Assembly (NCBI RefSeq): GCF_015594545.1
Contig: NZ_JADIIO010000001.1
Span: 1,054,001 to 1,118,000 of the forward strand
Direction of reading: 5' to 3'
Origin: Staphylococcus durrellii
GTDB lineage: Bacteria > Bacillota > Bacilli > Staphylococcales > Staphylococcaceae
DNA: 64,000 bases
This document shows, piece after piece, positions 47,880 through 58,773 of this stretch. A model generated the notes under the pieces. It was not told the DNA's origin. It did no database searches and saw only the letters and a list, made by a program, of their open reading frames with translations. Position 1 is the first letter of the stretch; every line of letters starts with the position of its first letter. The translations under genes and the position numbers were made by a program.

Positions 47880-48383
47880 TTAATGAGTTTGATATTGAGA
47901 TCTAAATTCATCTGTAGCAACTTGAGGTTGGAAATCTTCTGGTAATTCTTCTGTACGAACAACTAAGACATCACATGGTGAATGGCGAACAATAGCTTCT
48001 GACACAGAACCTACGATAAAACGTTCTACCGCATTTAAACCTGAAGTACCACACATAATTAAATCCGCTCCAACATCAGTAGCTAATTTTTTGGGGATAA
48101 TAGCTTTAGGCGAACCAAATTCAAGTCGTGTTACAACATCTGAAACGCCTGAATTAGTAGCTACTTCTTTATAACCATTAAGTAGATCTTCAGAGAAGTT
48201 CTTAGATTTCTCTGTAAACTGTGCATCATAGACTTCATATGAAGAATATGTTCTTGAGTCAATGACGTTAACAACAGTCAATTGGGCTTCGTTACGTTTA
48301 GCCACATCAACGGCTTTGTTGAATGCCCATTCAGCTTCAAGTGATCCATCAACTGCGATTAAAATGTTTTTATATGTTAGCAT
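47880..48383 (-). CDS. Universal stress protein (UspA family)
   Basis: A 167-residue UspA-fold protein: NILIAVDGSLEAEWAF at the N-terminus and ATP-binding GTSGLNAVERFIVGSVSEAIVRHSPCDVLVVR at the C-terminus, which marks the nucleotide-binding subgroup. The start is the ATG at 48383 with AAGGAGG eight bases before. It lies between ackA and ald, as in other staphylococci, and is convergent with ackA. Confidence 0.92.
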   Translation of the reverse strand: MLTYKNILIAVDGSLEAEWAFNKAVDVAKRNEAQLTVVNVIDSRTYSSYEVYDAQFTEKSKNFSEDLLNGYKEVATNSGVSDVVTRLEFGSPKAIIPKKLATDVGADLIMCGTSGLNAVERFIVGSVSEAIVRHSPCDVLVVRTEELPEDFQPQVATDEFRSQYQTH

Positions 48384-48522
48384 CGCAATTACCTCCTTCG
48401 TTTTCTTATTTATAGTATACCACATTGTCAGAATTTTAAATCAATTTAAATAACAAAATTTTTAAATTTAATGATTGCGCTTTCAAATCTTTCACGTTAC
48501 CATATTTATGGAGGTGGGCAAA

Positions 48523-49638
48523 TTGAATATAGGTATCCCAAAAGAGATAAAAAATAACGAAAATCGAGTAAGTTCATCACCAAGTGGTGTGCATGCTTTA
48601 GTAGAACAAGGACATGAAGTTTTTGTAGAGACTTCTGCAGGACTAGGCTCATATTTTGAAGATGTAGACTATGAGCAAGCAGGCGCTAAAATAGTCATGA
48701 CACAGGACGAAGTATGGGGTGTTGACATGGTAATGAAAGTAAAAGAGCCACTTGAAGAAGAATTTAAATTCTTTAATGAAGGACTTATCTTATTTACTTA
48801 CCTACATTTAGCAAATGAACGTAAATTAACTGAAGCATTAATGGAAAAGAAAGTAATTAGTATTGCATATGAAACGGTACAATTACCTGATCGTTCTTTA
48901 CCATTATTAACACCAATGAGTGAAGTTGCCGGACGTATGGCTACTCAGATTGGGGCAGAGTTTTTACAAAAATATAAAGGCGGAATGGGTATTTTACTAG
49001 GTGGTGTACCTGGTGTATCTAAAGGCCAAGTTACAATTATTGGTGGAGGCCAAGCTGGGACTAATGCAGCCAAGATCGCGCTTGGATTAGGAGCTGACGT
49101 TACAATATTAGATGTGAATCCTCGTCGTTTACAACAGTTAGACGATTTATTTGGCGGTCGTGTTCATACGATTATGTCTAACCCATTAAATATTGAAACA
49201 GCCGTAAAAGAAAGTGATCTAGTTATCGGTGCCGTACTTATCCCAGGTGCAAAAGCTCCAAACTTAGTTTCGGAAGAAGTAGTCAAGCAAATGAGAAGTG
49301 GTGCGGTTATCGTTGATATAGCAATAGACCAAGGCGGTATTTTTGAAACTACGGATAGAATTTCTACTCATGATGATCCAACTTATAAAAAACATGGTGT
49401 AGTACATTATGCTGTAGCAAATATGCCAGGTGCTGTACCAAGAACTTCAACTATTGCACTTAACAATGCGACATTACCATATGCATTACAATTGGCTAAT
49501 AAAGGTTACTTACAAGCATTACAAGACAATGAGCCTTTATCGCTAGGTTTAAATACAATTAATGGACAATTAACAAATAGTAGTGTTGGAGAAGCATTAA
49601 ATATTTCTTCAGCTGCCATTTCAGAAGCACTTAAGTGA
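48523..49638 (+). CDS. ald: Alanine dehydrogenase
   Basis: A 371-residue NAD-dependent enzyme that reversibly deaminates L-alanine to pyruvate and ammonia. [15 protein letters not shown] at the N-terminus, catalytic Lys in VMKVKEPL, His in FTYLHLA and the Rossmann motif [15 protein letters not shown] are visible. The start is a TTG at 48523 behind GGAGGTGGG, consistent with other Ald proteins beginning at this point. Divergent from the UspA gene; a very strong terminator follows. Confidence 0.95.
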   Translation: MNIGIPKEIKNNENRVSSSPSGVHALVEQGHEVFVETSAGLGSYFEDVDYEQAGAKIVMTQDEVWGVDMVMKVKEPLEEEFKFFNEGLILFTYLHLANERKLTEALMEKKVISIAYETVQLPDRSLPLLTPMSEVAGRMATQIGAEFLQKYKGGMGILLGGVPGVSKGQVTIIGGGQAGTNAAKIALGLGADVTILDVNPRRLQQLDDLFGGRVHTIMSNPLNIETAVKESDLVIGAVLIPGAKAPNLVSEEVVKQMRSGAVIVDIAIDQGGIFETTDRISTHDDPTYKKHGVVHYAVANMPGAVPRTSTIALNNATLPYALQLANKGYLQALQDNEPLSLGLNTINGQLTNSSVGEALNISSAAISEALK

Positions 49639-49693
49639 TAGATTTTAATGGTGGTCACTGAATTTATAATAAATAAAGTGATATTGCTTTATC

Positions 49694-49730
49694 ATTGACG
49701 GCAAAGCCTAGGCTTTGCCGTCAATTTTTA
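49694..49730 (+). terminator. Terminator of ald
   Basis: A perfect 32-bp palindrome (49694-49725) followed by ttttt. Confidence 0.92.
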
Positions 49731-49772
49731 TCAATTATTAGCCTTATAATTATAAGTGTGAGCGCAACTAAA

Positions 49773-49797
49773 AATGGTAGCTCATTGAGCTACCATT
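49773..49797 (-). terminator. Terminator of the peptidase-cutC operon
   Basis: A 12-bp perfect stem (49773-49784 with 49786-49797); read on the minus strand it is followed by a T-run. Confidence 0.82.
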
Positions 49798-49810
49798 GTA
49801 ATGTATGCAA

Positions 49811-50440
49811 TTAGACAATTTTTGTACCATGAACTTCTTGGAAGGGAAATGCAGAAAGTAATTCAGATAAATTATCTTTCGTTAACCCACCCCCAGGCAT
49901 AATTTCTATCTTACCACCGGAGTTCACTACAAGTTTACCTAGATGATTTAAATTATCGAATATATTAGTATCAGATGGCCCGCCATGTGTTAATAAGCGA
50001 CTGAAACCTATATCAATTAACTGATGTAATGCTTTTATTTGGCCATGGATGTGTATTTGGTCAAAAGCCATGTGGCAAACAACTTTTGTTGGATAAGCTA
50101 AGCGATGTAAAGTTTTCATTTGCCATTCATTTAAAATATTATCAGTCGTTAGACATCCAAAAACGAAATAGTCTATGTTAAGGCTTTTAAAAGTTTGAAT
50201 ATCTTTTTGCATAATTTCAAAATCGTAAAGTTCATAGATAAAATTTCCGCCTCGTGGTCTAATCATTACGGCAAGTTCTACGTTGTTCGCTGCACACATT
50301 TCAGCAACGATTGCAGTCATACCATAGCTAGGCGTTGTTCCACCAACAGTTAAATTAGCACAAAGTTCTAATCTATTAGCTCCATTATCGATTGCATATT
50401 CGACTTCTTGAATCGTTTCTACTACAGCTTCTTTAATCAT
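49811..50440 (-). CDS. cutC: CutC family protein (copper homeostasis)
   Basis: A 209-residue TIM-barrel protein of the CutC family: [36 protein letters not shown] and LTHGGPSDT are signatures. It was named for copper tolerance in E. coli, though the biochemical activity remains unclear. Its start overlaps the stop of the upstream peptidase gene by four bases (ATGA), so it is translationally coupled to it. Cytoplasmic. Confidence 0.92.
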   Translation of the reverse strand: MIKEAVVETIQEVEYAIDNGANRLELCANLTVGGTTPSYGMTAIVAEMCAANNVELAVMIRPRGGNFIYELYDFEIMQKDIQTFKSLNIDYFVFGCLTTDNILNEWQMKTLHRLAYPTKVVCHMAFDQIHIHGQIKALHQLIDIGFSRLLTHGGPSDTNIFDNLNHLGKLVVNSGGKIEIMPGGGLTKDNLSELLSAFPFQEVHGTKIV

Positions 50441-51489
50441 TTTTTATACCCTGTCAAAATAGTTGCACCTTCATTAGTAACAAGAATATCATCTTCTATA
50501 CGCACTCCAGCTACGCCTGGTACATATATGCCTGGCTCGACAGTTACGACCATACCCGCTTCAAAAACATTGTCGTTGGTACTTGATACGTCTTGATATT
50601 CATGTTCTTCAAGTCCTAAACCATGACCGAGTCTATGCGGGAAGTAATTGCCATAACCTGCATCATTGATAATACCTCTAGCAATGTTATCAATCTCTTT
50701 AATCTTAACTCCAGGTTTAATGGCTGCAATTGCTTCAGTTTCAGCTTTCAACACTATGTCGTAAATTTCTTGTGCATCCTCGCTAGGTGTCCCGAATTTA
50801 ACAGTACGTGTCATATCGCTGCAATAGCTTTCGTAGATAACACCTAAGTCAAATAAGACAAACTCATTATTTTGTAATTTACGGTCTCCTGGAGTACCGT
50901 GTGGCGAAGCAGCATGATCACCGAATAGTACCATTGTGTCAAAGCTCATTTCGTTAACGCCATATTTTTTAATTTCATTTTCAATGTGATTAACGACTTC
51001 ACGTTCTGTGACTCCAACAGCTAAAAAGTTTACCCCGATTTCGATACATTTATCAGCGAGTTTACACGCTTCTTGAATTTTAGCAATTTCATCATTTGAT
51101 TTCACGTTACGTAGCGCTTTAATTGTATAATCGATGTCGCCAAATGTTTCTACACCAAACGCTTGTATTAATTCACGTTGGCGTTTCAATGTTAAATGTT
51201 CAGCTTCGACTAATAATTTTTGTGCTGAGAAACTATATTTTGAGAATGGGTTTTCAGTGTCTAAATAGCCAATTACAGTACCATTAAAAGGAGAGGCTTT
51301 AACTTCATCAACTTCTAGTTGTGGGCAAAACAAAACTTGTTCCCCTTTGGATGTAACTAATAAAGCAAATAATCTTTCATGTGGTTCACTTAAATATCCA
51401 GTGAAATAAAAAATATTTAATGGAGTAGTAATCCATGCAGCGTCCGCTTGTTGTTTGTTGATTTCATCATTGATTTGTTCTATTTTCAT
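50437..51489 (-). CDS. M24 family aminopeptidase / Xaa-Pro dipeptidase
   Basis: A 350-residue pita-bread-fold metallopeptidase. A creatinase-like N-terminal domain (about 1-120) precedes the catalytic domain with metal ligands in [19 protein letters not shown] (two Asp), [13 protein letters not shown] (His), [11 protein letters not shown] (Glu) and [10 protein letters not shown] (Glu). The enzyme should cleave peptide bonds next to proline. First gene of a two-gene minus-strand operon with cutC; ribosome-binding site AGGAGG. Confidence 0.92.
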   Translation of the reverse strand: MKIEQINDEINKQQADAAWITTPLNIFYFTGYLSEPHERLFALLVTSKGEQVLFCPQLEVDEVKASPFNGTVIGYLDTENPFSKYSFSAQKLLVEAEHLTLKRQRELIQAFGVETFGDIDYTIKALRNVKSNDEIAKIQEACKLADKCIEIGVNFLAVGVTEREVVNHIENEIKKYGVNEMSFDTMVLFGDHAASPHGTPGDRKLQNNEFVLFDLGVIYESYCSDMTRTVKFGTPSEDAQEIYDIVLKAETEAIAAIKPGVKIKEIDNIARGIINDAGYGNYFPHRLGHGLGLEEHEYQDVSSTNDNVFEAGMVVTVEPGIYVPGVAGVRIEDDILVTNEGATILTGYKK

Positions 51490-51689
51490 ATGTAAGTTCC
51501 TCCTATTTTTGCTCTTCTTGTTAATTTTATGTTAGATAGTGAAGTAATTCAAAAATAAGCTATTAAAAAGTAAATAATTCTAGTAAATTATATATGTGCA
51601 TTCGACAGTTATGTATTAATATTTTGTTATAAACTATACATACGTGGTATACAAATAAAGTAAATACTATAAATGGGAGGAACAACAAA

Positions 51690-52379
51690 ATGAAATTATC
51701 TTTTCATGGACAATCAACTGTTTATTTTGAGGCTAACGGTAAAAAGGGTATTATAGACCCATTTATCAGTGGAAATGAATTATCTGATTTAGATCCAAAT
51801 AATTTAGAAGTAGATTATGTGATTTTAACGCATGGTCATGGTGATCATTTTGGAGACACGATTGAAATTGCAAAGAATAATAATGCAACTGTTATTGGTT
51901 CAGCTGAACTAGGAGATTATTTAACTACAAATAAAGATTATGATAATGTACGTCCAATGAATATTGGTGGTAAAGTAGACTTTGATTTTGGATCATTAAA
52001 ATTTGTTCAAGCGTTTCACAGTTCAAGCTTAACTGATGATAACGGTATTCCAGTTTACCTAGGTATGCCAATGGGCGTAGTTCTAGAATTAGAAGGCAAA
52101 ACAATTTACCACACTGGTGATACTGGTTTGTTTAGTGATATGAAGTTAATTGCCGATAGACATCCAATAGATATTTGCTTCGTACCTATTGGTGATAATT
52201 TTACTATGGGTATTGATGACGCAAGTTATGCAATTAATGAATTTATTAAACCAAAAATAACTGTTCCAATCCATTACAATACGTTTGATTTAATAAAGCA
52301 AAATCCAGAAGAATTTAAACAAGCTGTTAATACAGGAGAAGTTCAAATATTAAAACCTGGTGAATCAGTTAATATTTAA
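51690..52379 (+). CDS. Metal-dependent hydrolase, UPF0173 / YtkL type
   Basis: A 229-residue metallo-beta-lactamase-fold protein with [10 protein letters not shown] (HxHxDH) near residue 49 and later HTGDTGLF and VPIHYNTFD metal ligands. It belongs to the UPF0173 family (UlaG-like branch). Substrate unknown. A possible promoter is TTGTTA at 51624-51629, 18 bases, TATACA at 51648-51653. Divergent from the peptidase gene. Confidence 0.9.
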   Translation: MKLSFHGQSTVYFEANGKKGIIDPFISGNELSDLDPNNLEVDYVILTHGHGDHFGDTIEIAKNNNATVIGSAELGDYLTTNKDYDNVRPMNIGGKVDFDFGSLKFVQAFHSSSLTDDNGIPVYLGMPMGVVLELEGKTIYHTGDTGLFSDMKLIADRHPIDICFVPIGDNFTMGIDDASYAINEFIKPKITVPIHYNTFDLIKQNPEEFKQAVNTGEVQILKPGESVNI

Positions 52380-52388
52380 ATAAAAAAT

Positions 52389-52421
52389 AAACGTTATCAT
52401 CAAATAGTGTTGATAACGTTT
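52389..52421. terminator. Bidirectional terminator between ytkL-like and UspA genes
   Basis: An 11-bp perfect stem (52389-52399 with 52411-52421) with A-run before and T-run after. Confidence 0.82.
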
Positions 52422-52453
52422 TTGTATGATTATGCGTGCTCTTTTTAACTGTT

Positions 52454-52867
52454 TTACTTAACGATTAATACAGGAATTTTCGCACGTTTAGCCACTTTAT
52501 GACTTACGCTACCTAAAACTATTTTCTTCTTGTCGTCGGCTTTTCTATTACTTAATACTACAATCTCATAATCGCCATTGTTAGCATATTTAACTAGTTC
52601 AATTTTTGCGCGGCCACGTACGATAACTTCGTCGTGTTTGATTCCATACTCATCTAAAGCTTGACGTGTTGGTTCTAAGCCTTGGCTACGTTTTTCGATT
52701 AGTTTATCTAAATGAACACCAGCTTTGATAGACATTTGTGCATCTTGTTCATTAATAGAATTGAAAATAGTTACAACAGTATCTTTACCAGCTATATTAG
52801 CAACTTGCTTTAAAGCTTCTTCATTTTTAAGTGTAGTATCCACACCTAATAATATATTTTTATACAT
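52454..52867 (-). CDS. Universal stress protein (UspA family), second copy
   Basis: A 137-residue UspA-fold protein: YKNILLGVDTTLKNEEAL at the N-terminus and VVLSNRKADDKKKIVLGSVSHKVAKRAKIPVLIVK at the C-terminus. It keeps the GSVSHK nucleotide-loop end but lacks the usual GxxG preceding it, so ATP binding is less certain than in the copy at 48 kb. Ribosome-binding site AAGGAGG. Convergent with the metallo-hydrolase, divergent from the CBS/DRTGG gene. Confidence 0.88.
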   Translation of the reverse strand: MYKNILLGVDTTLKNEEALKQVANIAGKDTVVTIFNSINEQDAQMSIKAGVHLDKLIEKRSQGLEPTRQALDEYGIKHDEVIVRGRAKIELVKYANNGDYEIVVLSNRKADDKKKIVLGSVSHKVAKRAKIPVLIVK

Positions 52868-53074
52868 AGTTTATCCCTCCTTAATTTTTATTTTAATAAA
52901 TATATATGAATTAGTACAATAAAATAAATTATTTTTTTTGAAATATTTTGAAATAATTATGTTAATAACATTCAATAATGGATACAAAGCACATTTTTTT
53001 GTTGCTGCATCGCATTTTAAGTTATAAAAAGTTATAATATGTTTGAAACTAACAAATTAAACGAGGTCCATTAT

Positions 53075-54367
53075 ATGACAAAACATGAACAAATATTATC
53101 ATATATCGAATCATTATCTGTGGGTCAAAAAATATCAGTTAGAAAAATTGCCAAAGTATTAGAAGTTTCAGAAGGAACAGCCTACCGCGCCATCAAAGAC
53201 GCTGGACAAATAGGGCTAGTGGCGACGATTGATCGTGTGGGTACAGTTAGAATAGAGAAAAAGACGCGTGAACAAATAGAACAGTTAACATTTAATGAAA
53301 TAGTTAAAATCATAGACGGCCAAGTATTAGGTGGGCGTAATGGTTTAATAAAGACATTAACTAAGTTTGCTATTGGAGCCATGGAACTTAATGATTTAGT
53401 TAAATATTTAAGTGCACATACTTTATTAATAGTCGGTAATCGAAAAGATGTTCAATTAGAAGCGTTAAAGCGTGGGAGTGCCGTCTTAATAACGGGTGGT
53501 TTTTCTACTTCTGATGAAATTATTAAATATGCAGACGAGCATGATTTGCCCATTATATCATCAAATTATGATACGTATTTAGTGGCTAATATAATTAATA
53601 GGGCCATGTATAATCAAATGATAAGAAAAGAGATATTAATCGTCGAAGATATTGTTAAACCCATAGATGAATCAACAGTTGTTTTTGAAGACATGAAGCT
53701 TAATGATTACAAGGAAAAGGCAAAAACGACTGGGCATTCAAGATTTCCAGTAATTGATGACAATTGGAAACTAGTCGGTATCGTAACAAGTAAAGAGATA
53801 ATTAATATGCACGACAATGAAATGATAGCACAAGTCATGACGCGTTCACCGATAGATGTACAACTTTCAACTACGATAGCAAATTGTGCTCATATTATGA
53901 TTTGGGAAGGCATAGAGTTATTACCAGTAACAAATCTAAGCAAAAAACTTATTGGAGTTATTTCTAGAGAAGATGTATTAAAGTCAATGCAATTAATAGG
54001 GCGTCAACCTCAAGTAGGTGACACGATTAATGATCAAATAGCCAAACACATTCACATTACTAATGATATAATCCAAGTACAAACAACACCATTGCTTACT
54101 GATCAATTCGGTATGTTAAGTAAAGCGGTTTTTGTTGCAATTATCGAAGAAACAGTACGTTATGAAATGCGTAGATATAAGAAAATAGAAGTTATGATAG
54201 AAAACCTAAATATTTTTTATTTAAATACCGTACAAATTGAATCAGAAATAGATGTCTATTATGATATGTTAAATGTAGGTAGAAATTTTGCAAAATTAGA
54301 AGTAACAATGAAAACGGGGGCTCAAAACGTGGCTAAAGCTATGATAATGTGCCAAATTTTGAATTAG
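53075..54367 (+). CDS. CBS/DRTGG-domain regulator, YtoI type
   Basis: A 430-residue multi-domain protein: an N-terminal winged helix-turn-helix (about 1-60, GQKISVRKIAKVLEVSEGTAYRAIKDA), a DRTGG domain (about 75-180), two CBS motifs (about 190-305, HSRFPVIDDNWKLVGIVTSKE and LLPVTNLSKKLIGVISRED) and a C-terminal hotdog-like domain (about 320-430). CBS pairs usually bind adenine nucleotides, so this may be an energy-sensing regulator; ligand and targets are unknown. The start at 53075 has ACGAGG eight bases before. nrnA follows after 47 bases. Confidence 0.87.
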   Translation: MTKHEQILSYIESLSVGQKISVRKIAKVLEVSEGTAYRAIKDAGQIGLVATIDRVGTVRIEKKTREQIEQLTFNEIVKIIDGQVLGGRNGLIKTLTKFAIGAMELNDLVKYLSAHTLLIVGNRKDVQLEALKRGSAVLITGGFSTSDEIIKYADEHDLPIISSNYDTYLVANIINRAMYNQMIRKEILIVEDIVKPIDESTVVFEDMKLNDYKEKAKTTGHSRFPVIDDNWKLVGIVTSKEIINMHDNEMIAQVMTRSPIDVQLSTTIANCAHIMIWEGIELLPVTNLSKKLIGVISREDVLKSMQLIGRQPQVGDTINDQIAKHIHITNDIIQVQTTPLLTDQFGMLSKAVFVAIIEETVRYEMRRYKKIEVMIENLNIFYLNTVQIESEIDVYYDMLNVGRNFAKLEVTMKTGAQNVAKAMIMCQILN

Positions 54368-54414
54368 AAATAGTTTGTAACTTATAATGTTAAATCGAAA
54401 GGAAACGATGATAG

Positions 54415-55350
54415 ATGTCAGAGATATTTAATGAAATTATGGAAGAAATAGAAAAATACGACACGATAATTATACATAGACATGTGCGTCCAGATCCGGA
54501 CGCCTATGGTTCACAGTTGGGGTTGGCAGAATATTTAAAGGTTAAATTTCCAAACAAACACATATACGCGGTAGGAGAACGTGAACCATCACTTGATTTT
54601 ATTGGAACGTTTGATGATATAAAAGATGATACTTATAATTATGCACTTGTAATAGTCTGTGACACGGCTAATTCTCCACGTATTAGCGACGAGAGATATA
54701 GCCAAGGTCAAAAGCTAATTAAAATCGACCATCATCCAGCGGTAGACCAATACGGTGATATTAATTATGTAAATACTGAAGCTTCTTCAACGAGTGAAAT
54801 AATTAGTGACTTCATCAATTATTTCAATGATTTCTCAATTATTGATGAGTCAGTTGCTAGATTACTTTATATTGGTATTGTAGGTGACACTGGAAGATTT
54901 TTATTCAATAATACGACACCACACACAATGGAAGTTGCTGGTCAGTTATTAACATTTGAATTTAATCACAATGAAGAGCTTAATAATTTAGCAGAAAAAG
55001 ACCCTGAATTGCTACCGTTCCAAGGTTATGTATTACAAAATTTTGACTTAAATGACAAAGGTTTTTGTAAGGTTATTATAACTACTGATGTGTTAGAACA
55101 ATTTAATATCGCAGCAAATGAAGCATCTCTGTTTGTGAATACGATAGCTGATATTAAAGGTTTGAAAATTTGGTTGTTTGCAGTAGATGAAGGCAATGAG
55201 ATTAGATGTCGCATTCGTTCTAAAGGCATTGTAATTAATGACGTCGCAAGTGATTTTGGCGGTGGTGGCCATCCAAATGCTTCGGGTGTGTCTGTAGATA
55301 GTTGGGAAACATTTGAAACATTAGCTACAGCTCTAAATAATAAATTGTAA
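54415..55350 (+). CDS. nrnA: Bifunctional oligoribonuclease / pAp phosphatase NrnA
   Basis: A 311-residue DHH/DHHA1 phosphoesterase that degrades nano-RNA and 3'-phosphoadenosine 5'-phosphate; family members also cleave linear cyclic-dinucleotide products. Metal motifs: [31 protein letters not shown]-terminal DHHA1 loop [11 protein letters not shown]. In B. subtilis ytoI, ytqI (nrnA) and dnaE are also adjacent. Here dnaE follows after 18 bases, an operon linking RNA turnover and replication. Confidence 0.94.
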   Translation: MSEIFNEIMEEIEKYDTIIIHRHVRPDPDAYGSQLGLAEYLKVKFPNKHIYAVGEREPSLDFIGTFDDIKDDTYNYALVIVCDTANSPRISDERYSQGQKLIKIDHHPAVDQYGDINYVNTEASSTSEIISDFINYFNDFSIIDESVARLLYIGIVGDTGRFLFNNTTPHTMEVAGQLLTFEFNHNEELNNLAEKDPELLPFQGYVLQNFDLNDKGFCKVIITTDVLEQFNIAANEASLFVNTIADIKGLKIWLFAVDEGNEIRCRIRSKGIVINDVASDFGGGGHPNASGVSVDSWETFETLATALNNKL

Positions 55351-55368
55351 GGATAAGAGGTGATTACA

Positions 55369-58300
55369 TTGGTTGCACATTTAAATATTCATTCGGCATA
55401 TGATTTACTTAATTCAAGTTTAAAAATCCATGATGTCGTTACTAAAGCAACTAATGAAGGCTATACGGCTTTAGCCATAACAGATACAAATGTACTGTAT
55501 AGTTATCCTCAATTTTATGATGCATGTGTCGGCGCCAATATTAAACCTATCTTCGGTATGACGATATGGCTAACTGATGGATTAACATCGTTAGAAACTG
55601 TAGTTTTAGCTAAAAATAACGAAGGCTTAACAGATTTAATTAAATTATCATCGGCAATTAAAATGAAAGATAGGATAGAGACGAGCTTTGAATGGTTACA
55701 AAAATATGCGGAACATTTAATAATTATTTTTAAAAATGTAACTGTAGAACATCAAAATATAGTTGATCAGTTTAAAAATCATAATGGACTTTATATTAAC
55801 CATCTAAGTGAAGCTGTGATTGATGCTCCTATGGTATGGTTGCAAAGCGCTAACTATCTTGATAGGGAAGATGCGAATACAATTACTGCATTAAATGCTA
55901 TCCGAGATAATAAAAAATTGGATTTAGTCAATGATCCAATTGATTACCATGCTCACGTGTTGGGTGAAGACGAGTTATTTGATCTTAATGTATCCAAGGA
56001 AGCATTAGAAAACACAGAACAAATAGCTTGTCTATGTACTGCGGAATTAAATTATCATCAAAATTTATTGCCAAAATTTCCTACACCAAATGATTTAGCG
56101 TCTAAAACGTATTTGATGCAAATACTTAAAGAGAAGTTAGAAGAAAGGCAATTGGACCAAAATAATAAATATCGGCAACGTTTAAATTATGAATTTAAAA
56201 TTATAACTGATATGGGCTTCGAGGATTATTTTTTAATAGTTAGTGATTTGATTCATTATGCCAAAACTAATGATGTGTTAGTAGGACCGGGTAGGGGCTC
56301 ATCTGCAGGATCACTTGTAAGTTATCTTTTAGATATTACTACGATTGATCCTATTAAATATGACTTGCTATTCGAACGTTTTTTAAATCCAGAACGTGTA
56401 ACGATGCCGGATATTGATATAGACTTTGAAGATACTAAACGTGATAAGGTTATTCAATATGTTCAAGAGAAATATGGTGACAATCATGTAGCAGGTATTG
56501 TCACTTTCGGACACTTACTTGCTAGAGCAGTTGCGCGAGACGTTGGACGCATTATTGGATTTGATGACGTTACTTTAAACGAAGTGTCAAAATTAATTCC
56601 GCATAAATTAGGGATTACGCTTGATGAAGCTTATAAAGATGAAGCATTTAAAGATTTTGTTCATCGTAATCATCGTAACGAGAAATGGTTTGAAATTTGT
56701 AAAAAGTTGGAAGGACTCCCACGTCATACTTCTACACACGCGGCAGGTATTATTATCAATGATCAACCAATATATGATTATGCGCCACTGACACTTGGCG
56801 ATAATGGTATTTTAACGCAATGGACAATGACCGAAGCGGAAAGAATTGGTTTATTAAAAATAGACTTTTTAGGACTTAGAAATTTATCTATTATTCATCA
56901 AATCGTGAAACAAGTTAAATATGATTTAAATACGCTAATAGATATTGAACAAATACCTTTTGATGATAAAGATGTATTTCGTTTGCTATCGTCAGGTGAC
57001 ACGACTGGTATATTCCAATTAGAAAGTGATGGCATTCGTAATGTGTTAAAAAAATTACAGCCAGAACATTTTGAAGATATCGTTGCCGTCACTTCGTTAT
57101 ATAGACCTGGACCTATGGAAGAAATACCAACATATATTAAGCGTAGACATGAACCTTCTAAAGTAGAATACTTACATTCTGATTTAGCACCAATTTTGAA
57201 GAAAACATATGGCGTTATTATCTATCAAGAACAAATTATGCAAATTGCTAGTAAATTCGCTGGTTTTAGTTATGGTGAATCGGATATTTTGAGACGTGCC
57301 ATGAGTAAAAAGAATAGGGCAGTTCTTGAAAATGAACGTCAACATTTTGTTAAAGGTTCAGTCAATAATGGCTATGATGAACAATTAAGTAAACAAATAT
57401 TTGATTTGATATTAAAATTTGCTGACTATGGTTTTGCTAGAGCTCATGCGGTAAGCTATTCAAAGATAGCGTATATCATGACTTACTTAAAAGTGCACTA
57501 TCCAAACTATTTTTATGCCAATATTTTAAGTAATATTATCGGTAGCGAGCAAAAAACTGCCTCTATTATTGATGAAGCAAAGCATCAACATATTTCGATA
57601 CTAGCACCACACATTAATTACAGTCATTGGTTTTATAAAGCGACGGCAAAAGGTATTTATTTATCATTAGGTGCAATTAAAGGTGTCGGTTATCAAAGCG
57701 TTAAATTAATTATTGAAACTCGTCAATCTGGTGGGAATTTCAAAGACTTTTTCGATTTTGCACGTCGCATACCTAAACGAATCAAAACACGCAAATTATT
57801 AGAAGCATTAATTTTAGTGGGAGCTTTTGATCAATTAGGGCAAAATCGTGCTACGTTATTACAGTCAATCGATCAAGTTTTAGACGATATTTCTAGTATT
57901 GAGCAAGACGATCTCATTTTCGATGTATTAACACCGAAAACAGCATATGAAGATAAAGAAGAATTACCTGATAAGGTGCTTAGTGATTATGAAAAAGAAT
58001 ATTTAGGTTTTTATATCTCTACACATCCTGTAGAAAAAGCTTTTAATAAAAAACAATATTTAGGTATTTATAAGTTAAGTAATGCTGTAAATAACAAGCC
58101 AATCTTTATACAAATTGATAACATAAAAAAAATAAGAACTAAAAATGGTCAAAATATGGCGTTTGTCACTATCAATGATGGTAATAATACGATGGACGGT
58201 GTCGTATTTCCTGATGTATATAAAAAATACGAACAGCTATTACTTGAGGAAACCATGTTGACAGTAAGAGGGAAATTCGAACGTAGAAACAATAAATTAC

Positions 58301-58557
58301 AACTTATTATTGCTCATATGAGTAATATAGATGATTTTGAACTCGCAGCAATTCAAAATGCGCGCCAAATAATTATTCGTAAAAATAAAAATATTGATGA
58401 TATAGCTCAATTATCAGTAGAAAGTAACGCCGATAGTTTACCTGTCGAATTTTATGACGAAACTTCAAATGCCATGAATTTAATTGGTTATATAAATAAT
58501 GAAGATATTAAGCATTTTATTTTGCATTTTGACCCAGCGGATATTCGAATTATATAA
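55369..58557 (+). CDS. dnaE: DNA polymerase III alpha subunit DnaE
   Basis: A 1062-residue C-family polymerase, in Gram-positives mainly extending primers before PolC takes over. Domains: N-terminal PHP (1 to about 200, NIHSAYDLL, ALAITDTNVLYSYP), polymerase core with GPGRGSSAGSLVSYLL, catalytic PDIDIDFED (D348, D350), FGHLLARAVARDVGR and the fingers, then an OB fold (about 950-1020). The TTG at 55369 starts MVAHLNIH, matching S. aureus MVAYLNIH, with AAGAGG eight bases upstream; a GTG at 55360 overlaps that site. Confidence 0.96.
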   Translation: MVAHLNIHSAYDLLNSSLKIHDVVTKATNEGYTALAITDTNVLYSYPQFYDACVGANIKPIFGMTIWLTDGLTSLETVVLAKNNEGLTDLIKLSSAIKMKDRIETSFEWLQKYAEHLIIIFKNVTVEHQNIVDQFKNHNGLYINHLSEAVIDAPMVWLQSANYLDREDANTITALNAIRDNKKLDLVNDPIDYHAHVLGEDELFDLNVSKEALENTEQIACLCTAELNYHQNLLPKFPTPNDLASKTYLMQILKEKLEERQLDQNNKYRQRLNYEFKIITDMGFEDYFLIVSDLIHYAKTNDVLVGPGRGSSAGSLVSYLLDITTIDPIKYDLLFERFLNPERVTMPDIDIDFEDTKRDKVIQYVQEKYGDNHVAGIVTFGHLLARAVARDVGRIIGFDDVTLNEVSKLIPHKLGITLDEAYKDEAFKDFVHRNHRNEKWFEICKKLEGLPRHTSTHAAGIIINDQPIYDYAPLTLGDNGILTQWTMTEAERIGLLKIDFLGLRNLSIIHQIVKQVKYDLNTLIDIEQIPFDDKDVFRLLSSGDTTGIFQLESDGIRNVLKKLQPEHFEDIVAVTSLYRPGPMEEIPTYIKRRHEPSKVEYLHSDLAPILKKTYGVIIYQEQIMQIASKFAGFSYGESDILRRAMSKKNRAVLENERQHFVKGSVNNGYDEQLSKQIFDLILKFADYGFARAHAVSYSKIAYIMTYLKVHYPNYFYANILSNIIGSEQKTASIIDEAKHQHISILAPHINYSHWFYKATAKGIYLSLGAIKGVGYQSVKLIIETRQSGGNFKDFFDFARRIPKRIKTRKLLEALILVGAFDQLGQNRATLLQSIDQVLDDISSIEQDDLIFDVLTPKTAYEDKEELPDKVLSDYEKEYLGFYISTHPVEKAFNKKQYLGIYKLSNAVNNKPIFIQIDNIKKIRTKNGQNMAFVTINDGNNTMDGVVFPDVYKKYEQLLLEETMLTVRGKFERRNNKLQLIIAHMSNIDDFELAAIQNARQIIIRKNKNIDDIAQLSVESNADSLPVEFYDETSNAMNLIGYINNEDIKHFILHFDPADIRII

Positions 58558-58588
58558 CTTTTACACTATTATAAATTATGATATAGTT

Positions 58589-58628
58589 AACTGATGGTTA
58601 ATGAGAATTTACCATCAGTTTTGTTTTG
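58589..58628 (+). terminator. Terminator of dnaE
   Basis: A 10-bp perfect stem (58589-58598 with 58611-58620), 12-base loop, followed by ttgtttt. Confidence 0.75.
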
Positions 58629-58773
58629 AAATTTAGTGTATATTTTTATTAAGCTATTCTAATTAGAGATTTCTTATAAACATATATTTATCTCATTAAA
58701 TAATTGTTATATAGTTAATGGTGTAATAAAAATATATATAAATAAGATATATTTGTCTGGGGGCGACGCGAGC

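Noticed and set aside
49694..49725. 32-bp perfect palindrome considered as an operator
   Set aside because: It follows the ald stop and is directly followed by a T-run, so it is best explained as an intrinsic terminator.
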